Notes under the pieces: generated by a model
What the model was told of the DNA's origin: nothing
Databases searched by the model: none
The model's input: only the letters and a program-made list of their open reading frames with translations
Position numbers and translations under genes: made by a program
Source of the DNA: Symsagittifera roscoffensis
Taxonomy: Eukaryota; Xenacoelomorpha; Acoela; Convolutidae
NCBI RefSeq assembly: GCF_963678635.1
Contig: NC_087062.1
Coordinates: 45,965,758 to 46,029,757, forward strand
DNA: 64,000 bases
Direction: 5' to 3'
Shown: positions 25,501 through 36,263 of the stretch, piece after piece
Layout of the letters: each line of letters opens with the position of its first letter
Position numbering within the stretch: the stretch's first letter is position 1

Positions 25501-26450
25501 ATCGCAAAACCTGAGAGCAACGCCCAATTGATCATAAGTTTCTACAACAAAAAGTTAAACCTCTAAACTTTTCTGAAAACGCAATAGAAACGATACAATT
25601 TTTCATCAGCAGTCGACAACAGAAAAAAATTGTGAACAAAATTGAATCTGATTGGGTTTCATTGCACCAAGTTGCTCCTAAGGGCACCGTTTTGCGACCC
25701 TTGATCTTGATTCTGTATATCAACGACTTAAGCAAACAGTTACCCCTAACTCGTGCAAAGTAGTACGGTATGTAGATGACGCGCCACCTTTTTGCGAAAA
25801 CCAAAATGCTGATATAGCATTCATACTTCTAGAAAATAATTGCGAAACTTTATCTCACTAGTTTTATAGGCATTCATTACATTTGAACAATAATAAAAGG
25901 AATTCATCAACTTCAGATAAGATTCGCGAATTCTCGAAAACGAAAAGCTTCCAATTAAAAGACCAAAACATGATTGAAGAAAAAGAAAAATCAATTATTC
26001 CGGAGTGATTTTAGATCAATTGCTATCGTTTCAAAAGGAAGTTAAAATGATTCTGAGAAAAATGGCGAACTGAAACACTGCAATCAATCAAAATACCCTT
26101 TCCAATCAAAACTCGCTAATTAATCATGAACAAATTGGTTACAAGAAATCTTCTTTTTCCGGCTCCTAATTGGAACATCAGCAAATTTACTAGAAAAACA
26201 ACAAAGCTGAGTCATAAAAATTTGCTGCGATCGTGCTAAGTTTGACTCATTGTCTGATTTAAAATTGAAGTTTAATATAATGCCTAAACCCATGTTTCTT
26301 GATTGGAAGCTAAAATGTCTTTTCTGGAAAAATAAAAACCAACTGTTACTTGCCTACTAATAATTTCAGTATGAAAACTACCATATCAAAACATATATGA
26401 AAACTAAAAAAGATGATTTGAGCTAGAGGTATGAACATTTGATTAATTTA
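22600..26450 (+). mobile_element. decayed CR1/L2-like LINE, LINE-B (copy A)
   Basis: ORF1 remnants at 23031-23815 include an SGNH-hydrolase-like piece, QDGTSFILMSNYD then EMIVLCKVPPTSNNEE, as found in ORF1 proteins of CR1/L2-type LINEs. Next comes a GDFYPNPGP sequence at 24140-24166, resembling the 2A-like peptide at the start of CR1/L2 ORF2. APE-endonuclease remnants lie at about 24180-24760, with YNLSYLNADEEESLDTILFP corresponding to the GDFN-type motif and flank. RT remnants lie at about 25240-25860, with RPLILILYINDLSKQ-like coding. Stops and frame changes are frequent and part of the RT is deleted relative to copy B. Confidence 0.75.
24140..24166 (+). other. 2A-like peptide remnant of LINE-B
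   Basis: GDFYPNPGP (copy A) and GDFQPNAGP (copy B, 29461-29487) resemble the D-x-E-x-N-P-G-P ribosome-skipping peptide known from the N-terminus of CR1/L2-type LINE ORF2. The usual Glu is absent and copy B has lost the first Pro, so function is doubtful here. Confidence 0.5.
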
Positions 26451-26459
26451 CGATTACGA

Positions 26460-27120
26460 TAATTTGTCCAAACTCCACCGCCTCTAGCTTAGGGCGGGTG
26501 CAGATTTATCCCTCAGTCTATGGTATTTGTTATCGGAGCTTCATCATTAGATCAACGTTGCGAAACATCCCATTCAAAAAGGACTCGCTGGAAAATGTTT
26601 AATTGACGGTGGTCTAGAATTCCACCCGAATAACAGAAACCCCTGAAAATTTTGCAAAAGCTGCTTGTACAAGGATCACTGAGGAACAAAGCAATCTTGT
26701 CATCTGGCACAACGTTATTAGTAATACCATCAACGCTCATCATAGCAACTACGTCAAACCGTGCACAGCTGAAGAACTCCTCGGAATCATCGAGCCATTC
26801 AAACCTCGAATCAGTGCAATTTTGTACGCCCGTCGAAGAGGAATTGCAAGGATTTTTGCCTGACTACTAGAGTTAGAAACCGAGAACCTTACGATAATCA
26901 ACGTTCGCAAACACTTGATATCAAAAAGGAAAAATAAAGGAAGTTTAATACTAGACGAGATACAAAAAGTTCATCCCTCTTCTGTACTGGAACTACAAAT
27001 CCTGTGGACTGTAGAGGTCGAAAACTAGAAAACGAAAACCAAAAAGGAAACCAAAGAGCAAGAAGCAGTAAAATACCCAAGTAAAATTTATCGCTTTTTT
27101 AAAACTTGCTCTGTAGCTTT
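26460..27120 (+). pseudogene. decayed ORF with a WHDVISN-type motif (copy A)
   Basis: In one frame the stretch reads LIDGGLEFHPNN then LKILQKL-VQGSLRNK. In the next frame it reads VIWH-VISNTINAHHSN, then AEELLGIIEPFKPRISAIL and ENLTIINVRKHLISKRK. The conserved W-H-D/N-V-I-S-N block and the ordered continuation in copy B (31740-32370) show real coding ancestry. I recognise the W-H-D block as recurring in uncharacterised invertebrate proteins near SGNH-like folds, but I cannot name the family. Confidence 0.55.
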
Positions 27121-27179
27121 TGAGATTTAATTAGTCTTTAGCGGCGGAGTGAGTTGTTACAATTGTGTAGATTAACTTG

Positions 27180-27468
27180 GTTAGGAGAACTCATTTCTTT
27201 CTTGCTTTTGTAGCTTCTGAGATTTAATTATTCTGGAGCAAAATGCCTGACGCAGCCTATCAGTACATGAGTCAGTACACGCAGCCAAACTACTGTAATC
27301 TGGTGTTAGACAGCTTGCTGTCCAGCCGTGTAGCAACTTTTCAGCGAAGAACAGGAAAGTGGAACCGATCATTCGACCAAAAAATTAAGAGCAGATATCG
27401 ACACAACTATCGATATTATGAAAAACATGATGAATGGTGTCTATAAATTCATAGCAGGGTCATCTCAC
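27180..27468 (+). pseudogene. 5' fragment of LINE-A truncated at the duplication breakpoint
   Basis: This matches 32440-32736, where it continues into LINE-A ORF1. Here it stops exactly at GGGTCATCTCAC and joins PLE-B sequence of unit B. It starts with AAAATGCCTGACGCAG, a likely ORF1 start, and includes ADIDTTIDIMKNMMNGVYK, a helical segment. Confidence 0.8.
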
Positions 27469-28960
27469 AATATCTCCAACAGGGGGAAGATTTTGCGACT
27501 TTTGCTTAACAACAAGTCTTGTCATTAAAAAAAATCATCCTCTGGCTCGATATGCTGAACAGCAACCTATCATCCCACCGTACCAACAACTGTACGCCCT
27601 GACCACTTGATGAACTACTGGCGTATCTACAGTCTAAGACACAAAAAAACAAATGCCATTGTCTACTGTAGGAGAACGAGCACTCCTGATGTCTTTGAGC
27701 ATCTACGCAAGACAGAGATAATCGTCAAAATACAACCAAAAACCTTGTCTCCAGAGTCAAGAGACAGAGTTTTGCTGTCTTCAGAGAATGCCTCCAACTG
27801 CACCAGTGTAGTGAATTGGAACTGAAAACACTACGGGTGGTGCTGTCCCATTGAGACTACCTGCACGACATTTTTTTCGAAAATACTGGCAGATGCCAAC
27901 AAGCCATCGAAGGGCGGAAGCGTTGGCTGTGGATCTTCGGGAGGAGGCAAATGACCAGTAAGTGCTAAGATACTGTTGGGGTTGCGTGTTCTTTGCTGAG
28001 TGCCCAATGAGTTTAAAAGCTCGTGGCCTGCAAAAAAAAGAGATGACTGCAACATTCCTTAGAATGGTCCTAAAAAAACTTACCGGGAAACTTGTGTTAG
28101 ATTATGTAAAACTTTTAAATAAATTTAATAACAGTTTCCTGAGAATTAAACTTTTGCAAAAATGTTTTTTAAACGACATTATACCAGACTTTCTACGGTT
28201 GAGCGTATTTTTTTGGATCAACTGCTGCAGAGATTTCAATTAAGACTCTTGAAATCTGAGTTAAACCTGGCGAATGCTCATAGTATGAAGGCATCAAGAT
28301 TTCCAATCAAAGCAAGAAAACTCAATTGGACACTGATGAGATTATAATTTCCCTTGTTTTAAAGAGTTAGTACACTTTTGTACCCCTCCGGGAAGCTGTT
28401 GAAATAACTACTAAGAGGTTGTATGAGCATACCGATTGTTCGGAACTATCTTGCAAAACTATGACAAACCTACTAAATTTGGCTGTGAGTAAGGTACATG
28501 TTAAATGCAATGCTTTGTACTATGGGCAAAATGACATAGGAAGTCAAAAACATCGTTGCCATCCCTCAAAAGTTCCTTTGCACAAAAACTGAGTTCCAAA
28601 GTGGTGTATAAGCGTACATGTAGTGGATGTAACTCCACCTATGTCGGCCCGACAGTGCGACATTTAAGCACGAGGATTGATGAAAACCGCAAAAAATACT
28701 CCCCAGTAGGACAGCAATTGCTAGAATGAAGTAAGGTGGTAGGGGGTACTGAGAGGTTATAGACCAAGCAGGCAAGTCTCATATCTCATAAACTTCTCAC
28801 GCTAGATGTTTGTCACTTTTTCCAGATCTTTGATCATACCGTAAATACTGTACAAAATTCTAATCCGATGATGCATAAAATGTGCAATAACGTTTTAATT
28901 AATTATTTAAAATTCTTATGAATCGGAATTTTGTTTTTGAGAAAAAAATGTACAAAAATC
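27469..28960 (+). mobile_element. internally deleted PLE-B (copy B)
   Basis: This contains the 5' part, a short palm fragment around 28320-28530 and the GIY-YIG/3' part from 28545, joined across two large internal deletions. A hammerhead-like motif remains at 28865-28898 (CCGATGA, stem, CAATAACG). It has no coding capacity left. Confidence 0.8.
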
Positions 28961-29149
28961 TTTGTTTTTTGAAACAAACTTGATAGGAACGATATTTCAG
29001 AAACAGCGGCCATTGGAAAACAGTGGTCATTTGGAAACAGAGGAAAACAGAGGTCATTGCTGGAAAACAGTCGGTTTTTTTCGATTTTTCTTATTTTAAC
29101 CTTTATTTAAAAATTTTACCACAAACAAAAAGCCAATTTGATGATGAAT

Positions 29150-31690
29150 TCTTCTTGAATCAAAACAAGTCACAATAACTAACGGAAATTAGTAACAGCC
29201 GAGCAATTCATTGAGAAATTTTGCAGAATTGATTATGATTTGAATTCTAAAAAATGATAAGAAAAAGTATTCATTAACAAAATTTTAAGTGTGTTATGAT
29301 CCAAGATGGCACTAGTTTCATCCTGAAGTCAATTTATGATAATGTGAATGAGTGCGCTAAATGCAACTAATGCATAGCTACGTTTTTCGTTAAATACTTA
29401 TTTATTAATTTGAATCCAAGCACCTTTTTGCGATCAGAACAATACATAATTATTCAATCAGGTGATTTTCAACCAAATGCGGGTCCACCGTAAAACTAAA
29501 CCAGCATCACAAAGAAACTGGTGAATTACAAAAACATAATAAAAATCTCACATTTAAACTGTAGAAAATTAACAAAAAAACGCTCAGAACTGAAAACCAT
29601 TGGCAAAAACACAACTTTCGGCTTTTCATAAACTTGGTTCAATGAGTCAAGCGACCAAATTCTATGGACTCTTGATGGTGGTAAAAAGCTGCTTTTCGAT
29701 GCGATAGATCTCTGGAAGCCAGCAAAAAATCAAAGGGTGCTGGGTTTATGCTCCTAATATCCAAAATACTCAACCCAAAACCACGACAAGACTCAAACAC
29801 TCTTCAAAGAAATGCGATAGCAAACGAATTGAAATCAAAACAATTATTTTGAAAAACGATAGAAAAAAGCAAATCAAACCCTCCTAGAATCAACTGAACA
29901 TTTTTACAGGCAAAATGATTTTGAGTCTAGATAAAACATTTTCATCAACAAAATTGTCCTTAGTACTAAAAACTGTGCCCTGCAAAAATTTATTTTTATC
30001 CGTAACTACAACCAAGAGTAAATTTCCAGGAGAAAAATTCATTTTAAATTGTTCAGCTCAAAAAAATTGAGCGTGGAAAAAGTAGTATTATCAATGATAC
30101 TATAAATTCATAAAAATGGGCAAATCATATGTCTCTTTTAAGAAATTTCTTCGGTGAAATAGCTAAAAACAGTTTCAAAATGGCAAAACTGCTTAATTGC
30201 AACTTGTCAACTTTGTTTTTATGATAAGGTTACGTTTACCCAACCTTCTTTCCTCAAAGATTACTTAAACAATATAATTAAAAATGAGTTTTCATTTAGA
30301 TTTTTATCAGTACTGAGCGCAAAATAGAACTTATAAAAATCAATTCTGAAAAGCCACAGGGGCCCTCTGACATTCCAGCATGATCACTAAAAATTGATTG
30401 CATTGAAAAATACTCATATCTTACTTTCTTTTTCAATGACTATCTAAAACATTATATCTTTCCCGGTGAGCTTAAAAAAGCCATTGTCATACCAATATAC
30501 AAGAAAGACGATCGATAACTAACAGAAAAAAGAAGGCCGATCGCAATAACTGGTGCATTATCAAAAGCGTTCGAAAAATTCTATGCAAACAAATAAATTA
30601 ACGAATCTCTTTTATCGCAAAAACCTGCTAAGCAACGCCCATTTCGATTTCAGAGCTTCCTATTTAACAAGAGATGCAATCTCATTCTGCTCCGAGCTCT
30701 TTAGAAAATCAAATGATCGCAACAAGTTTGTTGCTTTCTCATTAATAGATTTTGCCAAAGCATCTGACTCAATTGATCATAAGTTTCTACAACAAAAAGT
30801 TAAACCTATAAACGTTTCTGAAAACTCAATAGAAACGATACATTTTTTCAATCAGCAATCGACAACAGAAAACAATTGTGAACAAAATTGAGTCAGATTG
30901 GGTTTCATTGCACCAAGTTGTTCCTCAGAGCACCGCTTTGCGACCCTTGATCTTGATTCTGTATATCAACGACTTAAGCAAACAGCTACCCGTAGCTTTT
31001 GCAAAGTAGTACGGTATGCAGATGACGCGCCATCTTTTTGCGAAAACCAAAATGCTGATATAGCATTAAAACTACTAGAAAATATTTGCGAAACTTTATC
31101 TCACTAGTTTTATAGGAATTCATTACATTTGAACACTAAAAAAAGGAATTCATCATCTTCAGATAAGATTCGCGAATTCACGAAAACGAAAAGCTTCCAA
31201 TTAAAAGAGCAAAACATGATTGAAGAAAAAAGAAAAATCAATTATTCCGGAGTGATTTTAGATCAATTGCTATCGTTTCAAAAGGAAGTTAAAATAATTC
31301 TGAGAAAAATGGCGGAACTGGAACACTGCAATCAATCAAATTAAACTTTCCAATCAAAACTCGCTAATTAATCATGAACGATTTGGTTACAAAAAATCTT
31401 CTTTTTCCGGCTCTTGATTGGAACATCAGCAAATTTAATAGAAAAACAACAAAGCTGGGTCATAAAAATCTGCTGCGATTGTGCTAAGTTTGACTCATCA
31501 TCTGATTTAAAATTGAAGTTTGATATAATGCCTAAACCCATGTTTCTTGATACGAAGCTAATATGTCTTTCTGGAAAATTTTCTGGAAAATTAAAAACCA
31601 ACTGTTACTTGCCTACTCAAAAATTCAAGTGAAAAAAATCAAATCAAAACATATATGAAAACTAAAAAAGATGATTTGAGCTGGGATATG
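29150..31690 (+). mobile_element. decayed CR1/L2-like LINE, LINE-B (copy B)
   Basis: Better preserved in places than copy A. The endonuclease start reads like the conserved LNCRSL-x-KRSELKTI segment near 29550, with decay. The RT holds RPIAITGALSKAFEK (30535), FRASYLTRDAISFCSELF (30645) and FVAFSLIDFAKASDSIDHKF (30727). A SALRPLILILYINDLSKQ segment follows near 30930. These are fingers and palm blocks of CR1/Jockey-type RTs (motif A D-F-A-K-A-S-D, then the G-S-V-L-G-P-type block). Frames are broken many times and part of ORF1 is deleted. Confidence 0.8.
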
Positions 31691-31739
31691 AACCTTTGAT
31701 TAACTTACGATTACGATAATTTGTCCAAATTCCACCGCC

Positions 31740-32370
31740 TCTAGCTTAGGGCGGGTGCAGATTTATCCCTCAGTCTATGGTATTTGTTATCGGAGCTTCA
31801 TCATATGATCAACTTTGCTAAACATCTCACTCAAAAAGGACTCGTTGGAAAATGTTTAATTGACGGTGGTCTAGGATTCCACCCGAATAACAGAAGCCCC
31901 CTGAAAATTTTGCAAAAGCTGCATGTACAAGGATCACTGAGGAACAAAGCAATCTTGTCATCTGGCACGACGTTATTAGTAATACCATCAACGCTCATCA
32001 TAGCAACTACGTCGAACCGTGCACAGCTGAAGAACTCCTCGAAATCATCAAGCCATTCAAACCTCGAATCAGTGCAATTTTGTACGCCCGTCGAAGAGGA
32101 ATTACAAGGATTTTTGCCTGACTACTAGAGTTAGAAGCCGAGAACCTTACGATAATCAACGTTCGCAAACACTTGATATCAAAAAGGAAAAATAAAGGAA
32201 GTTTAATACTAGACGAGATACAAAAAGTTCATCCCTCTTCTGTACTGGAACTACAAATCCTGTGGACTGTAGAGGTCAAAAAGTAGAAAACGAAAATCAA
32301 AAAGGAAACCAAAGAGCAAGAAGCAGTAAAATACCCAAGTAAAATTTATCGCTTTTTCTAAACTTGCTCT
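31740..32370 (+). pseudogene. decayed ORF with a WHDVISN-type motif (copy B)
   Basis: This copy reads VIWHDVISNTINAHHSN, with the D preserved, then TAEELLEIIKPFKPRISAIL and ILDEIQKVHPSSVLEL. It is about 97% identical to copy A. The upstream part MINFAKHLTQKGLVGKCLI is in another frame, so the gene is broken. Function is unknown; position between two LINEs suggests it is a LINE or retroelement ORF and not a host gene. Confidence 0.55.
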
Positions 32371-32439
32371 GTAGTTTTTGAGGTTTGATTAAGACACTAG
32401 CGGCGGAGTGAGTTGATACAATTGTGTTGATTAACTTGG

Positions 32440-35233
32440 TTAGGAGAACTCATTCCTTTCTTGCTTTTGTAGCTTCTGAGATTTAAATATTCTGAAGTAA
32501 AATGCTTTAAAATGCCTGACGCAGTCTATCAGTAATGAGTCAGTACACGCAGCCAAACTTCTATAATCTGGTGTTGCACAGCTTGCTGTCCAGTCGTGTA
32601 GCAACTTATCAGCGAAGAAAAGGAAAGTGGAACCGATCATTCGACCAAAAAAATAAGAGCAGATCTCGACACAACTATCGATATTATGAAAAACATGATG
32701 AATGATGTCTATAAATTCATAGCAGGGTCATCTCACGGAAAGGTTGATGAACAGACATGAGTTTGCAAAGAACTTGTAAATCGGAATTTGAAACCTTTGG
32801 AAGAGATCATCATAGAAACAACAAAAGAACAAAAGAAAGAAGAAGCTGAAGAAAACCGAAGAAAAATAGAACATTGTGATCTACAAAGCCAAGAAGAGCG
32901 CAGCTACTGACATTGAATCAAGGGAAAAAAGATGAGAAAATAGTAGAAAAATTATTTTCAAGTATCGACATGGAAGAAAAACAAATTGTGAAAACGATCC
33001 GACTCGGTCGGAAAACCGATGAGGATACAAACACCATTGATTGTTTCCTTCAGTACTGAACAAGATGTTATTGAAATAATCCAAAAGTTGCCAACTGCAG
33101 AAATCTCAGAGTTAGCCCTGATCTGGAAGAAAGAGAAGAAGTGCGAAACCTAGTTACGAAAGCAAAAAACTTGAACGATCAGGAAGAAGGAAACTATGTG
33201 TATCTGGTTCGAGGAAGGCAGATACTAAAATCAAGAAGAAAGCAAGACTAGAAAATTAAACTTCTGGTACACAAATTTTAACACTCTAACACAAACGAAA
33301 CATCAGGAGTTGATCAAATTAATTGAAGGTAAAAAGAACCCACCAGATGTAGTTGCTCTCGTATAAGCAAAACCGAAAAATTCTAGAACCGAGTGAAATC
33401 CAGCTCGGTACAAAATTACAAAGCTATAATATTGAGTCAACAAAATTGAACCCAGACGAGTGCGGGCGAGGAATTTTAATTTTCCTAAGTAAAGACATAG
33501 ACTACTGCATTAGACAAAACCCGAACCGGTTACAAGAAATGATGATATGTGACATAGCTATTGATCGGAAATTTATCTAGGCAGTTGTCTACCGAACCTC
33601 AAATTCACCAGAAATTAAAAACGATTGCTTTTGCCAATCAATCAAAGAACTATGCGAAAAAGAGGTGAAGGATTATACTATAATCTTGGACGACACAATT
33701 TTTCCATCAACCAACTGGGATCATTGCAGTACAACCAAGGACGAGATGAGCAAAGAATTCAAATTTCTAGAAGCAGTTAGGGATGCATTTATAACCCAAC
33801 ACATCGATGAAACAAGTCGCATTACTGCTGGAGATAAACCATCATTACTAGATATAGTTTAACTGATGCCGGTCTAAGCGATCTAAAAACTAATATCCAA
33901 CCACCTCTGAGACAGAGCGACCACGTTCTCATAGAAGTGGAGTTACCCGCATATCGCACGTTTAGTAAGACCATGATAAGATACAACTTTGCTAAATGAG
34001 TCTACGACCGGATGATGGATGAAGTAGAAAATTTGTTGTTTTTTCACAGTGAAGACAATTCGAAAAAGTTTGGACGGATTTGCGCAAATTCCTGACTGAA
34101 CTAACCAAAAAGTTTGTACCATTAACTAAGCTCAATCGAGAGCGTAGAAAAAAATTACTATTCACCAATACGACTCGACAGGCAATCAGAGCAAAATAGA
34201 AAAACTGGAAAAAATTTTGCTACAATAGAACAAGAGTAAACTTTGACAACTGTAAAGAAAAAAGAAATGCTGTTAAGACAGCTACACGAAATGATCAAAG
34301 GGCAAAGGCAAATGAAATAGCTAAAGATGTAAAAATGAAACCAAAAAAAATCTGGAGCTATGGGAGACAGAAAACCGTGTTACAAAATGCAATACCAGCT
34401 TTAGTGCAGGATGATGGATCTTTAACGACCAGTGAGATCGAAAAAGTTGAAGTTTTGTCAAAGTTCTTTTTATCAGTCTTCACTCACGAACCACTAGGAG
34501 AATGGAAGATTCCAGAATTGGATATCACTCATCCAATTAAGGACTTAGAAATAACAGAGCAATTGGTGAAAGAGCAAATAGACTCACTCAAAACATCGAA
34601 AAATCCAGGGCCCGACAAAATTCACCCGTAACTTCTGTTTGAATTGAGAGATTTCCTGGCTCAAATTCCAACAACAATTTTTAACAAGTCTTGAGACAAA
34701 ACAAAGCTACCTGAAGACTGGAAACTTGCTCACATTGCCTCTTCAAAACAGGAAAAAAGTCGTTAGCTGACAACTATCGTCCAGTAAGCTTAACATCAAT
34801 AGTTTGTAAAATATTCGAAAAAAAATTAGAGCCCATCTTATGGAACATCCCGAAAAAAATGAAATCCTTGTAAATGAACAATTTGGTGTCCTGCCCGGTA
34901 GATCATCACAAGTACAACTACTGAGAGTGCTGGATGATTTCACAAAAACTATAGATAGTCTCCGTGAAACGGATGTTATCTACTTGGATTTCAAGAAAGC
35001 GTTCGGCTTGGTTCCGCACAAAAGATTGATAGGAATCATAAAACAGTATGGAATAAAAGGAAAAACACTGGGCTGGATCAACGAGTTATTATTAACAAGA
35101 CGACAAAGAGTTAGTAGATCGGAATGGAAAGATGTTCTGAGTGGGATTCCCCAGGGATCTGTACTGGGACCTGTTTTGTTTGTAGTATATATAAATTCAA
35201 CGCCAAACACATTGAAATCAAAATTGTAATTAT
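32440..35233 (+). mobile_element. CR1/L2-like LINE, LINE-A, 5' and middle part
   Basis: ORF1 (about 32515-33250) has a helical N-terminus, an IVKTIRLGRKTDED segment and an SPDLEEREEVRNLV...YLVRGRQILKSR end, all typical of CR1-type ORF1 RNA-binding proteins. The APE endonuclease follows at about 33255-33865, with FWYTNFNTL, ECGRGILIFLSKDI, a FPSTNWDHCST block, FITQHIDETSRITAGDKPS and LLDIV. RT runs from about 34000, with SKNPGPDKIHP, NYRPVSLTSIVCKI-like coding, VIYLDFKKAFGLVPHKRL (motif A) and GIPQGSVLGPVLFVVYIN (motif B). Several stops and frame changes are present. The LINE is interrupted at 35233 by the giant LTR element and resumes at 59699. Confidence 0.9.
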
Positions 35234-36114
35234 GTGCCATTCTGCCAGATGACACAGCACAACCTTCCGGCGACGTGAAAAAGAATGACTAAGGGCCTTA
35301 TGAACAAAAAATTGTTGCGAAGGAGGGTCAGAATGTTCTAGAATTTTTATTTTTAAAATTTCGATTGAAGAGTGAACATTTCTGAGAAATAGAAAAAAGA
35401 CGGCCATTTTGAATAAAAAAGACGAAAAAAGAGAACGACGCCAAATATTGTGGAAAACAGTCGTACCCGAGACAGAAAATTACGAAGCCTCTTATCGTGG
35501 CAATAACATACGATAAGAACCTTAGCGACGGAAATTGGTGGAGAAGGAGGCTTCAGTGGGGGAAGAAATATACCACGGAGCCCTCCCGGGACACGAATTT
35601 TAAGAGATAAGAGTGTTATCTCAAGAATATTACGGGAGCGGAGGCTTGGTCCCCCAGAGACTGTCTATGTGAAGGGACTGTATAGACTGACTGTATAGCT
35701 GCTATAATGTCATAGATCTTAATTAACACCGTTATTATTTAATATTTCAGAGCATGAGTAGCTAGAAAAAGGAAAGGGTCAATCCATCTCTAATGGATTT
35801 AATATAGAACTGTCACACAAAAACATAATAAAATAGGTTGTTCGAGCCGTGTTTTTAATGACAATCACGTAGTCTGAGGATCCGAGACTCAGCTATGTGG
35901 TTGTGTTCGCATGTAAACGAAAGCTGATCAAAAGTCGTTTGACTGATGGCCTAAAAATGGTAACTTTTTACTTTGCCCTAGACAGACCAGAAAATCAACT
36001 GGCAAGGTCGAGACGGTGAAAAACGAGTAGAATTAAGGTAACTGACGCCTGCCAGTCGTTAATAGGTACTTTTTCTACGCTCCGTCGCTGTGTGATATTT
36101 GGGCGAATGTTACA
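35234..36114 (+). repeat. 5' LTR of the giant element
   Basis: It is identical to 58818-59698 except for about three positions near the start. Ends are (T)GTGCC...GTTACA. AATAAA at 35827-35832 is a candidate polyadenylation signal, and TGCTATAATG near 35702 could serve as a TATA-like promoter element. The first T of TGTGCC cannot be assigned with certainty because the flanking base is also T. Confidence 0.93.
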
Positions 36115-36126
36115 TAGACGTTTTTA

Positions 36127-36144
36127 TGGCGCTCCTGGGTGGGC
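36127..36144 (+). promoter_or_regulatory. primer-binding site, probably tRNA-Asn
   Basis: TGGCGCTCCTGGGTGGGC starts 12 bases after the LTR. It matches the complement of the animal tRNA-Asn 3' end (TGGCGTCCCTGGGTGGGC) at 16 of 18 positions, recalled from memory of that tRNA. Confidence 0.7.
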
Positions 36145-36263
36145 CTGTTAAAGGCTTGAATCCATCATGATCAGCAAGCGTTTCAGCGACGAACCCTCCG
36201 CTCCGGGCGTATGCCCGAGTTAGAGGTCTTAATGACCGTTGTTGTACTAGGGGGAAGGTGCGT

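Larger units (their letters stand above)
19184..27468. repeat. tandem duplication, unit A
   Basis: Starting at AATATCTCCAACAGGGGG (19184), this segment is repeated head to tail from 27469. The two units run in the same order through PLE-B, LINE-B, the WHD-motif ORF and the start of LINE-A, and both end with GGGTCATCTCAC (27468 and 32736). Where both are intact they are about 97% identical. Unit A is 8285 bp; it lacks about 130 bp of RT sequence that unit B keeps (30645-30775). Confidence 0.9.
27469..32736. repeat. tandem duplication, unit B
   Basis: This is the second head-to-tail copy of 19184-27468, shortened to 5268 bp by several internal deletions. Relative to unit A it lacks about 20030-20825, 21048-21950, 22655-23243, 23331-24032 and 24455-24768. 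It keeps short blocks that unit A lost (29511-29607 and 30645-30775). Confidence 0.9.
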
